64,000 nucleotides of DNA from Kalaharituber pfeilii (taxonomy: Eukaryota; Ascomycota; Pezizomycetes; Pezizales; Pezizaceae): positions 1,476,501 through 1,540,500 of the forward strand of contig WHUZ01000007.1 in the NCBI GenBank assembly GCA_015179045.1, written 5' to 3'. The position numbers were made by a program, and so were the translations under genes. Positions within the stretch are counted from its first letter, which is position 1. Each line of letters starts with the position of its first letter. The notes below the pieces were generated by a model. The model ran no database searches. It was not told the origin of the DNA and worked only from the letters and a program-made list of their open reading frames with translations. This document shows, piece after piece, positions 47,590 to 59,489 of the stretch.

Positions 47590-49785
47590 CAGGTGACCTT
47601 GGCTATAATGAACCTCTTTTTAGTGAAAACCTGGCTATAGTTAAGAACTTCTTTGTCTACACAAGTAAAGAAAGTGCGCTCGCTATAGTGAAAACTGGTT
47701 ATAGTGAAGAAAATCGGTCAGATTCCTGGCCTTCATTATAGCCTGTACTTGTATCCTGTGTGCCTTGCGCCGCTCTGCGGGTCCTGCTGCGTTTGAAGCG
47801 AGGTCTGGCATATAGAGTTCAGACAGAAGCCCTGCAATCCACTGCCCCTCCTCTCTCCATCGCGCTACCTTGCCCTTCATATCCTCCACGGGCTTCATCT
47901 GCGAATGTGCTGCCTAAACAGATGCAGCCCATACTAGCTGTGGTCAAAGAAGCTCAAGAGTAAAAAAACAGAAAGAAAAATTGATTAGAGAAAGAGTAGC
48001 ATAGCTTGGGGGCGAAGAGTCTTGACTGTTGCGACATACATCATATTGCGGCGCTCGTCTGACTGGCGATTCGCCAAAAATACAACAATCTACCCCCTTG
48101 ATTTCTTGTTTGTTTATGCCTTCCATGTTTATGCAACCAGACTATACCTGGCTGCTTCACTATAGGGATTTTAATCTCGTGCCCTAGAGACAAACCAATT
48201 TCTGCAACAAAAGTGAAGCCTGGACTTGATCCCCTTCGGTGGTTCTAGTAGTCGCGAGCTGGCCTACCGCTCCATAGCCGTTGAACTGCAACCGTCGATA
48301 CAAGAAACATTGCAATTGAATTGTATACGTATAAATTACGAGACGTAGCACCTATCAGGTCTTATAAATAGAAGTCTGATTAGTAAATGGCATGGAGGCG
48401 ATGTTTTCGCAGTCTCGCACCATGTTCTTGTGGGAACGGGACTGGCTAGCGAATTAGGAACAAGACTGAAGACATACAAGTACCCTATGTCTCTGTGACT
48501 GGTTTAACAATAGCTTTTGTATACTGCGGTGCTGTTGTGCTATTCTCAAAAGACAGGTTTCTCGAATTTCACTTACTCAAGCAGAATAGTTTCTACCGCT
48601 TCGAGAAGCATTCTGAATTCGTCCTAGAGTAATCCAACACAATTTGTCTTTCAGTTGACCATACTACTACAGTATTGACAGTTCGGTCAGCGATGGCCTA
48701 CATATGACCCAACCCTGTTATGATATTTCTCGGTTATCATAAGAAATACGTAACTAGCGTTGTGGCGTAGGAGTTGCTACTCAACTCTTTTGCAAATCTG
48801 AACAGGAGTCACGGCGACCATGGTACTGGTATCCTTATCTTGTACATGAAAGTCTCAGTGCAAGTGGCAGTTATCAGTGATGTGTGTCCCGGAGTGTTGT
48901 AGCTAAAGTATTCCAAGCTGCCCCCCATGATCCTATGATACTGGAGACTAATCTTGCTGTGGGCGCCTGTATCATACGTCAAGGAGATGCAACCGGACTT
49001 ACGTTAATGAGATCTCCGGTTGACAGACAATGTCTCACTGTCATACCGTACTTCATCACGACTGTGGACTGAGATTTATTTTTTCGCCAACAATTCCTGA
49101 CCACTTTCGCATAAAATTACGGCCACTCCGCCGACCACTGCTATACAGGCAACCCTGGCTATAACGAAGGCCAATATCCAACCGGTTTTCTTCAATAGCA
49201 AGTTTTCACTATAGCAAGAGGTCACGTGATGAGCCCCAAGTAGGCAGGCGGTGAAAAAATGGTCAAATGCGGAAATTTTCAGTGTATGGCATTCAGATCT
49301 CTAGTGCAAATTTACTTCCTTACTGGACTGCCAGCATCATGCCTCCTCAACACCGCTTTTGGCATTCAGCTCTAGAGAAATGGAAGATATGTTGTGCTCT
49401 CCAGGAAGCGGGGCAGCGCCCATAAGAAATGACTTTAGAATACTTCTGCAAATTATTTCCCAATCCCGATGGCAGCCAATGGCATTATCTTCAATGTCTA
49501 TGATATTGAAGCAGTCAGATACACTAAAACGTTTTTTTCTCTTTTTTGTCTTGAGATGTCTTGAATTAAATCACTACTCTGTTAAGCCTATTACATAAGG
49601 CAGTACTGAGGCCATGTCCCCAACATTTCACTATAGCAAGTAGACTTTACCTGTTGCTGAAATAATTAGTCCTGAAAAGTCCTTCACTTTCACTATACAT
49701 AGCTCTTCTTTTCATTATAGCCAGGGCGCTTTAGCTGTGTGCACAAACGATCTCACCCTTTCCTTCACTATAGCCGGGGTCACCT
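47590..49785. mobile_element. DNA-transposon relic with inverted ends and subterminal TATAGTGAA motifs (pogo-like)
   Basis: The left end CAGGTGACCTTGGCTATAATG (47590 on) is mirrored by the right end (49763-49785, reading inward CAGGTGACCCCGGCTATAG). Inside both ends the motif GCTATAGTGAA or its complement recurs: about 47602, 47632, 47680 and 47697 on the left; 49208, 49627, 49690, 49713 and 49763 on the right. CAG-type ends with such subterminal repeats are known for pogo/Tigger-like Tc1-mariner elements. No intact transposase was found; a minus-strand ORF at 47683-47898 may be a shred of coding sequence. A clean TA duplication is not visible. At about 48215-48280 (minus) there is a weak tRNA-like stretch. 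Confidence 0.6.
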
Positions 49786-49882
49786 GTAGTTACTAGTACA
49801 TGCTGGCTAAATTCTGGTCATGGTGCTTCCATTACCATGCTGACGGCGTGATCCTCTGCAAGGGTCGCTGTGCTATGTACTC

Positions 49883-50322
49883 CAGTTATACCTAGCTATG
49901 ATATACCGGGCAACCAAAAATCCTGCACTTTGTGTCCGGTTTAACCTAGCGTCCGGTAACAAATTTTGCATGGGTGCCCGCCGGGGGTACAGAACGTAGT
50001 AAGCCAATTGAGAGGTACGATATGTCTGGAGACGTGTTCCAGGGGGTGCCTTGTTCTTAAACTCCTCAGATATTATGGAACATTAGATTCAAGATATAGA
50101 GAACACTTCAAAAATACCACCATAACACATAGAAGGTACAAAAAGCAGTCTCATGACTGTGGCCTTCAGCAGGTTCAACTAACTAGTTTATATGTAATTT
50201 GAATTTAAAAGTCTACAGTTTTGTTGTCCGGTCCGGTTTGACTGGGCGACCGGCATAGCTAATTTTTTGTATGTACATTGCAAAAACCGTCAAGGGTCGT
50301 CCGGTATAGCTAGGTAAAACTG
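49883..50322. mobile_element. MITE-like element with CAGTT..ACCTAGCTAT inverted ends
   Basis: 440 bp. The left end CAGTTATACCTAGCTATG (49883 on) and the right end read inward (CAGTTTTACCTAGCTATACC) pair over about 30 bp, with one 4-bp indel. A second pair of related GTCCGGTTTRAC blocks lies inside (near 49935 and 50232) in direct orientation. No coding capacity. It follows the pogo-like relic directly, and its CAG ends suggest a non-autonomous member of a similar class. Confidence 0.65.
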
Positions 50323-51104
50323 TACCGTGCTAGGGCGCGATATGATGCCTGGCCATTATACGGAATCAGAACCGCATGTTCTCGCATTGGGCGCAGGGAC
50401 GCAAGGGCTGTGAGAGCCTTGGATAGCGGGCCAGCGGGTGGAGAGGGGCTTTCTCGCATCCCGCACGACGAGTCGCGATTGTCGTCGTCCAGAATTCCGG
50501 CATGCACAGGCTGATATCGTGGGGGTGCCTTCAGCGCGGATCTCGTACGCCTTACCACCCTGGGCCTCAGGCGTCATCTGGACCTGCGACCTGCTAATTT
50601 TCATGAGCATAGTGTCCGCAAAATACGGTTATTCCTGTGTGATCTCCTATCGTCAAGAGTTCTGGGTTCAGTAGGGCCTAGAGCACAAGACTCTCTCCTA
50701 GAGCTGCTGGCTGATGTTGGTTGTTCATCCCATCCTTGCTGCCCCCCCGCTATCGCTACACTACATCCGCGGGGCTGGAGCAGGCCATATGATAGTCGGT
50801 TCGAGACTGGGAGCAGGCTATTTGCGTGCCTGGGTTCCATGCCCGGGTTCCATGCCCTTCACTTTTGCCAACACACAGCACTGCCTTGTTCTCTTGATTG
50901 GCATGACATGCAGCGTAGTATCTTTGTCAGACAAATGGTTGAGATCGCTCTCTTGTCGCTATAATCAAACACCGAACTGCCACCACCCAAAGGGCACCCC
51001 GAACTTTTCTCGACCCCCCACCATTTCCTTCCTCAATACCCTCATTCTTTCAAACTTGGACTTTTACTTTACTTGATGCCTGGGTAACTGTCACTAACTT
51101 TGGA
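50323..51104. other. Intergenic
   Basis: About 0.8 kb upstream of the RING gene; no gene seen. Confidence 0.4.
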
Positions 51105-52880
51105 ATGGCTACCCCTACTCTCCCACTGTGGAAGCATTCACGATCTCCACCATGTCATTCCCTAATCGCTGCGTTTCTCACTTTATGCGGCATCTTTGTT
51201 AGTTGTATCAAAGCCACAGCCACAGAAGGAACTGATTTGCTTCTTATTTCCGTGTACTGGACTTCCGATCGTCGCGGTGATGAGAGATATCCTGTTCACC
51301 GCCATAGTGGGCATATACTTCAACTATCAGGCGATACAAAAGAATATGAACTTGATCTTCTAAGTTCGAGTACTCCTAATGATGTTTGTATCTTCCCATC
51401 ATTTGGTTTGGCTTTTGGAATAATGCTTGAGCTAATTGTTGTATAGAAGATCCAATTTGTAGGAAATATGCGACATTATACCTTCGATAGCTTAAATTTC
51501 TCACTGAATGCTACATCAATCCTATTATTGTCCTGCGATAGTTATATCTCCAACCATGCGAAGAGGTTAACTACTCTTGAGGACCCAGCGCCAACGTTTC
51601 TCAGGGCTACTTTACAGAAACCCAAAGCAATAATTTTATATACTTCGCAAGGAGGTTGCTGTAGAATTGAACCGCATTATTGGCGACATAGATATCGACA
51701 TCTACCCATTTTCACCTTTAACAATCTCACCGAGTTGACGGTCAATCAATTTATTAATGCTGCAAATGGTACTGATGTTCAAATCGTGTCTCGGAATGTA
51801 TTGGTTGACACCAGTCTCGGATATGAGATGGCCGAAGACGATAGCGCCCGCAGGCTGAGCAAAGAATCAGCACTGCTTGTCGTATATATTATTACGGGAC
51901 TTATTTCAACAGGATTTATCGGGGTACTATTATATTTCGGTTTCAAAGCATATGGCCGATGTGGGCATAACTCAACAGAGCATCTGGGGCCTCGTCCAAG
52001 GCAGTCAAGAACACGAGGCATTGCAAGAACGGCATTGGATACGATACCAGTTGTCAGATTCGGTTCTAGACCAGTTGAATCGCCCTCAAAGGATGTGGAC
52101 GTTGAAATGCAAGAGGCAAATTCGAGCTTGGAAGTGAGGGACTTGCAAGAGCTGGGTAATCCACCCTCTTCCAATTGCCCATCGAGCCCTGAAAATAGCT
52201 CTACATCAGCTTCAGTGTCAGAGTTTCCATCAGTATATTCGGTTACGAATTCTGTCCCAATTGACACCATGATCACTGGGGCACCTCTTCCTCAGGCTAA
52301 CCAGGTTCAATGTCCCGTTTGCATGGATGATTTCGAAGAAGGCCAGGAAATTCGCATTCTTCCGTGTAATCATTCCTTTCATACTGACTGTATTGACCCA
52401 TGGCTGCTAAACGTTACTGGGTCATGCCCACTTTGTCGAATCGACCTTCGCCCACCAGAAGAACGTGAGCGTGACAATAACCCCGCTTCCATCTTTCCGC
52501 CTCTGCCTGAAGGCTATGGCACTCCACGAAACGCGCCAGGAATTAATGGACATCTTTCTCGGCTGCTAGAAGTTGCAAGACGAACCTCATCCAGGGAGGA
52601 AAGGTTGACTGCCTTGAGAGCTGTAAGAGATGATGCTCAGGGTAATGGTTCAAGACATCCAGTAAGACCAAGAAGCCGTAAACCGGAGCTGGGAATAACA
52701 AGGCTGCGGCGTGCGGTTTTCGGTAGCGATGGTAGAAGTGGCAGAGAAGCTATTGGGGGAGCCAACGATTTACATGACATGTCAGGCCAACTTCAGAGTG
52801 AAAATCGAGTAAATTTGGTGAGTAATGCTGCTACAATTGGTGCACCGTCCTCTTCGCCATCCTCAGCAGGTCTTCGGTGA
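51105..52880 (+). CDS. Transmembrane RING-H2 ubiquitin ligase (PA-TM-RING-like)
   Basis: Exons 51105-51383 and 51447-52880 (63-nt intron, phase 0), 570 aa. The N-terminus has a hydrophobic signal segment (about residues 19-38). A lumenal region with NxS/T sites follows, then one membrane span (ALLVVYIITGLISTGFIGVL, about 235-258) and a cytosolic Ser/Pro-rich linker. The RING-H2 finger lies at about 382-424: CPVCMDDFEEGQ...LPCNHSFHTDCIDPWL...CPLCR, a complete C3H2C3 ligand set. The Arg-rich tail is probably disordered. This order (signal, lumenal domain, span, RING) is that of PA-TM-RING ligases of the endosome/vacuole system such as Tul1-like or RNF13-like proteins. The substrate is not readable. 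Confidence 0.88.
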
Positions 52881-53360
52881 CGACTTCTCACCCTCAGTTT
52901 AGTCAATCCTTAGTGACCACTGTAGCACAATTGTCAGATAGATACTATCTTACCATTCTTTCCTATGTCCTATACTATGCATCTCAGTTTTAGGTTTCTA
53001 CGGCGTTCTGTTGGTTGGTGAGCATTTTTTCACTCTTTTTTGCATTGCATCGCCTGGACACCCATTTGATTTCTAGGATTCTGGGAGCGAGGCATTCACA
53101 CTTATATTTTGACATATGGTGGGTTTTCGGAATCCTGGGTTTATTACATCTCACACTCGTACCCGCCTGTTATGCGGTTGTGTGGTTACTCTTCGATGAT
53201 ACATATTTTCAATCTCCATATACATTTATACATGCATTCCTCACCAATTCTTGTCTTACCTAACACAAAAGCATGACATATTTATCATATTTATACAAAC
53301 ACCTCTCTATACTTAAATAAAATGCTAGCTCTATAGATTTAACATCGACAAGCTCACCCA
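52881..53360. other. Intergenic
   Basis: 3' flank of the RING gene; no gene. Confidence 0.4.
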
Positions 53361-54815
53361 CGGAAGCCAGGGTTCAAGAAGACTGTCAATTGGGCAACTA
53401 TCCAAGTAATGATGAAAGCTGGTATGATGCACTATTTCCCAGCGCTTTATTTTATACCTGTACCGTTTCAATGCAATAAATTCCCGCAATAGGTTATTAC
53501 GCTAATATCTTTTATTTTATACTATCAGGAAGATCCAGAAAACAAATGAGCGTGACTGCGAAGTGGAAGAAAGGTGAGTGCTTTATTGATTGACTCTTCA
53601 TTACAGAGCTCAGTTGCTATCGTGTTGCCGTTGATGTACAGGTAATTTCGCACTATAGAGGCGGCTGCAAATAAGCTTTAGAAGGAAGTAACGGGATATC
53701 ATTTGGATGCTTTACGAGGTTCGCACTATCTCATATTCTTGGAGCGAATGCTATTGGATGGTTAGATTGTTACACGCTATCGGAAGTGAGAGTGGGAACT
53801 ATGATACAAACCACAATCAGTTAATGAAACTGGTGTAGTGCAAGGGAGAGTCTGGCGATTGCGGAGAGAGCTCCAGGATTTATTGACAAATTTCTTGCAC
53901 ACAACTAGCCATGACTACTCGCAGATGCAAATTGCAGAGACGATCGATACATTCTACGGAGATGCTGACACAAAGGACAGTGTTAGTTAATCATACAAGC
54001 AAGCAATGGGAGAGCCTGACGCAGAAACCATTAAAGCCGTGGATGGGCCATACAGGACAACTATGTTGGAACCATTCTTTTGATCTTATGCATACTTTCC
54101 CTATAGGGAGATTGCGAATTGAAGCTGGAGTCAATACCGGGGGGTGCGCCACTGGGCCAGGAGCCCTAGTAATTAACTGGGGACCCTTGAACGACCCCCC
54201 GTCTAGTCTGGTTGCTCCCCTGTTAATGAGGCCAGCCGAAAGAAATGCAGGCAGGCCCGAGAAGACCTCTACGAGGGGTAGTGCAACCAGACTACCCGAG
54301 AGGGGGGGGTCAGGCCAGGTTGGCCCAACGTTCTTTCTCATGCCCTGTCACTGCCCCTGCCGCATCTTTACGCTATGCACTGCATAGCGCTCTGAATTGA
54401 CTCCAGACTCATTAATGAATTCCAGTCCTGTTACTATGACACACTTAAATCACATGGCGTCGCTAAACTCAAGTTACAGGCATAAAAAAAGGCACTATAA
54501 GCTACTAGACTATGACCAAATGCAGGTGAAGGTGAAGAAGCTTGTTGAAAAACCTGATAGATTTAGGAAAGCTCCCAAGGGTACTTACTTCTCCCCACGA
54601 GGCAAATATTTGAACATTCGGTAGCTAACGTGTGATGGGGAGAATAAAACAGAAAAGGAAGCACAAATAGCGAAGGAAATATATGAGGCTTTGAATGAAC
54701 AGCTTACTACGAAGCTATTCCAGCTTATTGGACCCCCAGTCCCATATTTGGACCCCGCATTTGAGGCATTAGTGTGAAGATCCAGCTCACATGCAGGTTA
54801 CCAAGGAGCTAATTA
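53361..54815 (+). pseudogene. RVS161/HOB3-like BAR-domain pseudogene
   Basis: Pieces in BAR-protein order can be read on the plus strand. GFKKTVNWATIQVMMKAG (about 53370-53421) ends at an intron-like GTATGA. KIQKTNERDCEVEER (about 53530-53573) ends at GTGAGT. RTIEAAANKL, a TAG stop (53679-53681), then KEVTGYHLDALR follow. IAETIDTFYGDADTKDSVS comes next with a stop, SYKQAMGEPDAETIKAVDG, and PYRTTMLEPFF with a TGA. After a foldback insertion come KLLDYDQMQVKVKKLVEKP, then EKEAQIAKEIYEALNEQL and VPYLDPAFEALV, where 2 extra bases shift the frame. These match the Rvs161 BAR domain, which bends membranes in endocytosis. Intron positions survive, so it decayed from a genomic copy, not from a reverse-transcribed mRNA. 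The start codon is not intact. Confidence 0.85.
54125..54406. mobile_element. 282-bp foldback element inserted in the BAR pseudogene
   Basis: It is bounded by CTGGAGTCAAT (54125-54135) and its exact complement ATTGACTCCAG (54396-54406). Inside is a second inverted pair of about 30 bp (54194-54220 against 54275-54310) containing TAGTCTGGTTGC. It separates two consecutive parts of the BAR domain, so it is an insertion. It has no coding capacity. A related arm occurs at 44686-44706. Transposon class unknown. Confidence 0.75.
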
Positions 54816-56039
54816 TGTTTTATGAGGTGCTAAGATATCTAGCTATCTCATAGTTTGCGCCAGGCTAGCCGGGATTGCAAGGTATATTTATGCATAGGGA
54901 TTAGACTTCTATCACAAACTTCGCATACTCGTGGGGCCCAATTGGACGGGTATTGCCTTCAGAAATCTTCCCAGCCTCTGTTCGATCAAAGGCGATGTCT
55001 ATCACTACATCCACTGTAAATTCTCGGTAGGTAACTCAATTCTTCAATATATTCTAACTGGTTTCAGAACTAGATGATGAACTTTGTCATGGACAAGCAA
55101 CTCGTACTATGATTCGCGAGATCAGATTTGGGGCTTTCATCTTCGCAATTTTCTGTTCACTTAAGTACTTTCGGATGTTGTGCTTCGTTTCTGAAACCAA
55201 GAACGGGACACTCGAGGTACGGATGACAATTCAAGAATCATCGATAGCGAAGGACTAACAACCTCCTTAGGAAACGGGATGTCGTTGCCAGCGATAACTC
55301 CTCGGGGGTAGGTTCTGAGAGAATGAGGCGTGTCAACGAAATTAGTGGGATTTACTGCAGCAGGCAGTCTTACGTCATGATAAATCCACTACTGGAGGTA
55401 TCATACGGACGAAGAGAAAAGTGGGGCGGAGCATGTTTCTCTCACTTAGGCTAAGTTTTGATACAGTAAATTGTGAGATGATGCATTCGTCGTTCGTTGT
55501 TTGTCCTTCATCGATAATGCCATAATTAGTACTTTTAGTAAGCACTGTACGGAATGCAGCATCAGGTGTTTTCGGCGGCCTTGCATTGCAACTAGCAGTC
55601 CTTTACATTTATTCTTGGACGAAGCAATCTTTATATGCATCTTCTACTGCTTCGGGATTTTGTGAGGAGGGAAAGGTGATTCAGTAGTTACCAATTAGTT
55701 CTGTATTGTAGAGTATGATGATATTAGGATGCTCAAGCAGATTAATCGAACTACAGAAATTTTGTATCCGTACAATAGAAAGCCATGTGTAGCCCTATCT
55801 CCAGCCTCATTGAATCCTTCTCACGGTTATAAGCACATAAATTGTCGCAAGCCTGGCCTTCTCGCAGGCCATTTCAACTTCCGCATTTGACATGATCGAC
55901 TACCCAAAGCAGTCAAGCAAAATCATCTGCCAAGACATGAGGCTGAGAAAACTATTCAAACTAAAGCCCACAGCTCTAAGCTAGTTTTGAGCCTGACAAC
56001 AGAAGCTTCACTTTGTTTTCGCCATCCGGATTCGTAACA
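54816..56039. other. Gene-free stretch
   Basis: Tail of the pseudogene and about 1.2 kb up to RRP36; no gene I can support. Confidence 0.4.
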
Positions 56040-57481
56040 ATGTCACAGAAATCAATTCTACGCCGGGTGAGACCAGATGTTAATGACGATCTCGACGAGG
56101 AAGAGTTCAGTGACAACAATCGATTTTCGGAAAACAATGAGGAGTCCGGAAGCGAGATAGATGAAAATGGCGATGAGGAAATGAGAGACTGTCATGATGA
56201 TGAGGATCAGGTTGGTATATGCTAATGCTGACCCCAACTCATTGACACAGGAGTTCCAATTGCGCCGACTCAGCTAATAACCACTGCGCGTGCTCTACTC
56301 AAGGAAGATGACGATGACGATGACGATGACGATGATGAGCAACAAACAGTACTTTCTACTATCTCGTTTGAAACCCTCGCCAAAGCGCAATCCTCCCTAC
56401 TGAAACGGAAGAAACCACACTCCTCCTCTCCCTTCTCATCCACATCCACAAAAGCCGACCAGCTCTCCTCCATCAAATCCCAGCTGCAAGCCCTTAGACC
56501 CACTCTGGGTAAGCCCGCCCCCAAATCTACCAAACCCACCAAACTCATCTCCTCTGGCTCTCCGCCTCCGAAACGCCCCTCAAAATCCGCTCCCGCAGAA
56601 ATGTCCTCGAAACGACCCGTGTCACGGTTCCGTGAGGCAATTCCCGTACCCACGGCGGGTGTTCGGGACCCCCGGTTTGATCCCACGTCCGGCCCTGTGA
56701 ACGAACGGCAGTTTACAAAGAATTATGCGTTTTTGAAGGAGTATCGGGAGAAGGAGATGGAGATGCTGCGTGAGCAGATTAAGAAGACTAAGGGCGAGGA
56801 GGAGAAGGAGAAGCTGGTAAGGGCGCTGAAGTCGATGGTATGTTACAGATCTTGCTTAGCTTTTTATGCATATTTTTGGCCTCGTTCCAAAAAGTCTTCA
56901 TTCAATATATTTTCTGTTTTGCAATCTCCCCCACACCCCCTCCCCATTTGGGCCGTCTTAGATTGCCCTTTTCCATGTTCTAGATTTTGTCATTTTTCTG
57001 CCTTTCGCATGTTTGGGTTATGCATACACTCGTAATCTGCAAACACGCATGTGTAACAGACCGGCGACATGGAACTGTATCGTTGCAGATTAAATAACTT
57101 ATCTGACGGATTGACCAATCCCCGTTTCATAACCACAGGAATCGAAAAAACAAGCTCAAGAAGCCAAAGAACGCGCTGCGGCGCTGGTCGCCGAGCACAA
57201 GAAGCGGGAAAAGGAAAAGATCAAGCATGGAAAGACGCCGTATTTCTTGAAACGATGTATGTTGCTTGCTTTCTCAATCACTTACATATTGTTTGTATTC
57301 ATAGACGGCATGCTGATATTTGCCTTCGTATATAGCCGAGCAAAAAAAGATGTTGCTGATGGACAAATACTCGAAGATGGGGGAGAAGGAATTGGAACGG
57401 GTTATAGAGAGGAAAAGGAAACATAAAGCAGCAAAGGAAAGGAAAAACATGCCCTCGGTACGCAGGATACAGGGTGAATAA
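56040..57481 (+). CDS. RRP36: rRNA biogenesis protein Rrp36
   Basis: Exons 56040-56210, 56274-56837, 57139-57256 and 57336-57481, 332 aa. The N-terminus is acidic, and a run of about ten Asp starts the conserved part. Then come [63 protein letters not shown], the lysine-rich helix ending [19 protein letters not shown], and the C-terminal [20 protein letters not shown]. This is the Rrp36 order. The protein works in the 90S pre-ribosome for early 18S rRNA cleavages. The first intron is ambiguous: 63 nt (56211-56273) or a very short 36 nt (56215-56250), both keeping the frame. I chose the normal size. The second intron (301 nt) is long. Confidence 0.9.
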
Positions 57482-58854
57482 ATTCGTCTCTTGTATTTCT
57501 ATGCCAGGGACGGGCTGATTTCTGTTACCATTTTGGTTTCATCACTGCAATTGCACGGCCTTTTCATGGTAGCTCGTCGTCTAAGTGGGGAAAGGATTAA
57601 ATGGATGAATTCTTGTTCATAAAATGAGTATTAAATTGCGGAATTGAAGAATAAAATCAACTATCTGCAACATGGTTCAGAACTAATGTCCGTTAGCAAC
57701 GCCCGACAGCACAATGACGTAGACTATATTCGCCCACATCGAATATTTGCAATTTGCCCCACATAACTGTGCTGCATGTACACGATATGTGTGTGGGTTG
57801 AAGTATTTTACTGAAGAAACAGACATTGCTATATTGTATCAAATTGTTATATGAAAAGATTTAAAGATCGAAAAATCTGAATATGTATTTTATCTAAGTT
57901 TAGGATAGGGTGATGTATTCAAGGTTTTGATCAAGCATTCGTTGCTCCAATGGGTACCAGTAGCAGCGGATGGGTTTACACTTGCAGGAGTTGTCCGTAG
58001 ATGTCCGCCACATGGCAACACAGGATCCTTGTCACATCTTGCTGTACGAGGGACACCCCTCCAGGGGATGGCGGAGGTTTCCAGATGTCTTGGTTGTCTA
58101 TTTATCAGTCCAATACTTTTCTTGAAGAGAAAGAAATACTTGGTCCACACGAGGGCACGCTTGCCGGAATAAATTTCTCTATTCGAGAAAAACATAGTCT
58201 GTGAGAACAGAGTCGATATGTCTCATAGTCTGTTCCTGTATATACTGATGGGTTCAGCGTGATTGAACTGAATGTGGTATTCAAGGTACGTAGTACAATG
58301 GACGGACCCTCGCTACAGTGCACTCCTTCCGATGGCAGGCATACTTATGCTTATGTACATTAGTAGAAAAGTACGTACTTGGTAAGAAGTACATCGCATA
58401 GGATTCCTGCACTGTAGATAGGCAAGTCTTACATACACTCCACCTACTTTGCATTTGAATATTTTTCAAAGTCTTGCTTTGCGGGACTCGACAGTATCGA
58501 TGCCGAAGTCAACCCCAGTGGCTCGAGTTGCTACTCTACTCGCCACGCTGTGAGAGAGTACTCCCTGAACCAAGTTGGTACGGTCAAGACAATCCAAACA
58601 ATTGGATCTAAAAGGTGCCTTCCTGCTGAAGGACTACAACAGCAGTCTCACTGGAGAGCCTCCGTGATGCGGATACTGAATCCAACTCTTCCATAAGAAA
58701 ATAGGCAAATCCTTCTGCACTCTGCTCTAGTAAATGCCTTACAGCGTGTGCATTCTCATATCTGCCTTAAGCTTCCGCATGGAAGTCATACTCCGTAGCT
58801 CGTATTAATGTCCCCTCCCCTCTCCTGATAGCCCCGCAGACTATTTGCCCCGTG
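57482..58854. other. Gene-free stretch
   Basis: No supportable gene; the ORFs near 57890-58323 are overlapping shadows of one another with no family resemblance. Confidence 0.4.
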
Positions 58855-59489
58855 CTAGATTTTTTCAGGTGAACGCCCAGAGTCATTGTTAAATGGTAAA
58901 TTCTGAATATGGTATCCAAATCGTTTCGATAAATTGACTACTTCAGACTTTGTTGCCATAAGGAGGTTTACAACACGTATGGCTCTATAGTTCAGGGTAA
59001 GACACTCGAAATACCGGTCAAATGCTGGCTGTATAGTCAACCCATCTTCGTCTAGGTAGGCCGTTGAATACGAATTGACTTCCATCTCTAACGTTCTATC
59101 ATAATCTGACCAGTTAAGACAATCTGGAAGTACGAATTAGGGTGCGATCCGAATATGTATAAGAACGCTGACTGTGTTGATCAGAACTTACGAAACTCCG
59201 CAAACTGAATCCGCTCTACCTCTCCCCTGGCCTGACAGTCGCAACATGACTTGAGCCATTCACCAGGCATATAATGACACCTCCACCCAACGCCATCAGC
59301 CATAGGGTACCTTTGCACAGAGGAGAAATTGATCGGTAGCCATGCAAGTCCACGGCCGACAGGCTGGAGAATTCCACCATGATCCGAAGAGTAGTTGCAT
59401 TTTCCTCTAGTATAGATGCAAACGAGAAAGCATTCGAATTTGCATAGATCCCATATGACGAGGAGTTTGCATTGTGACTTGCGTTCGGA
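58855..59489 (-). CDS. Unrecognised cysteine-rich protein, 5' end not found
   Basis: The frame is open from 59489 down to a GTAAGT donor (exon end 59192). It continues after a 68-nt intron at 59123 and stops at 58855. Phases agree and give about 190 residues. The first part is Cys/Trp/Tyr-rich (LLVIWDLCKFECFLVC, GWRCHYMPGEWLKSCCDCQ). The second is a leucine-rich helical region (YFECLTLNYRAIRVVNLLMA) ending SGRSPEKI. The upstream TAA at 59490 means an earlier exon or a lost start. I do not recognise the family. A good donor and acceptor joining two open frames is the main support. Confidence 0.4.

Noticed and set aside
48215..48280. tRNA-like sequence on the minus strand
   Set aside because: B box has a mismatch and no cloverleaf forms; kept only as a side note to the SINE finding.
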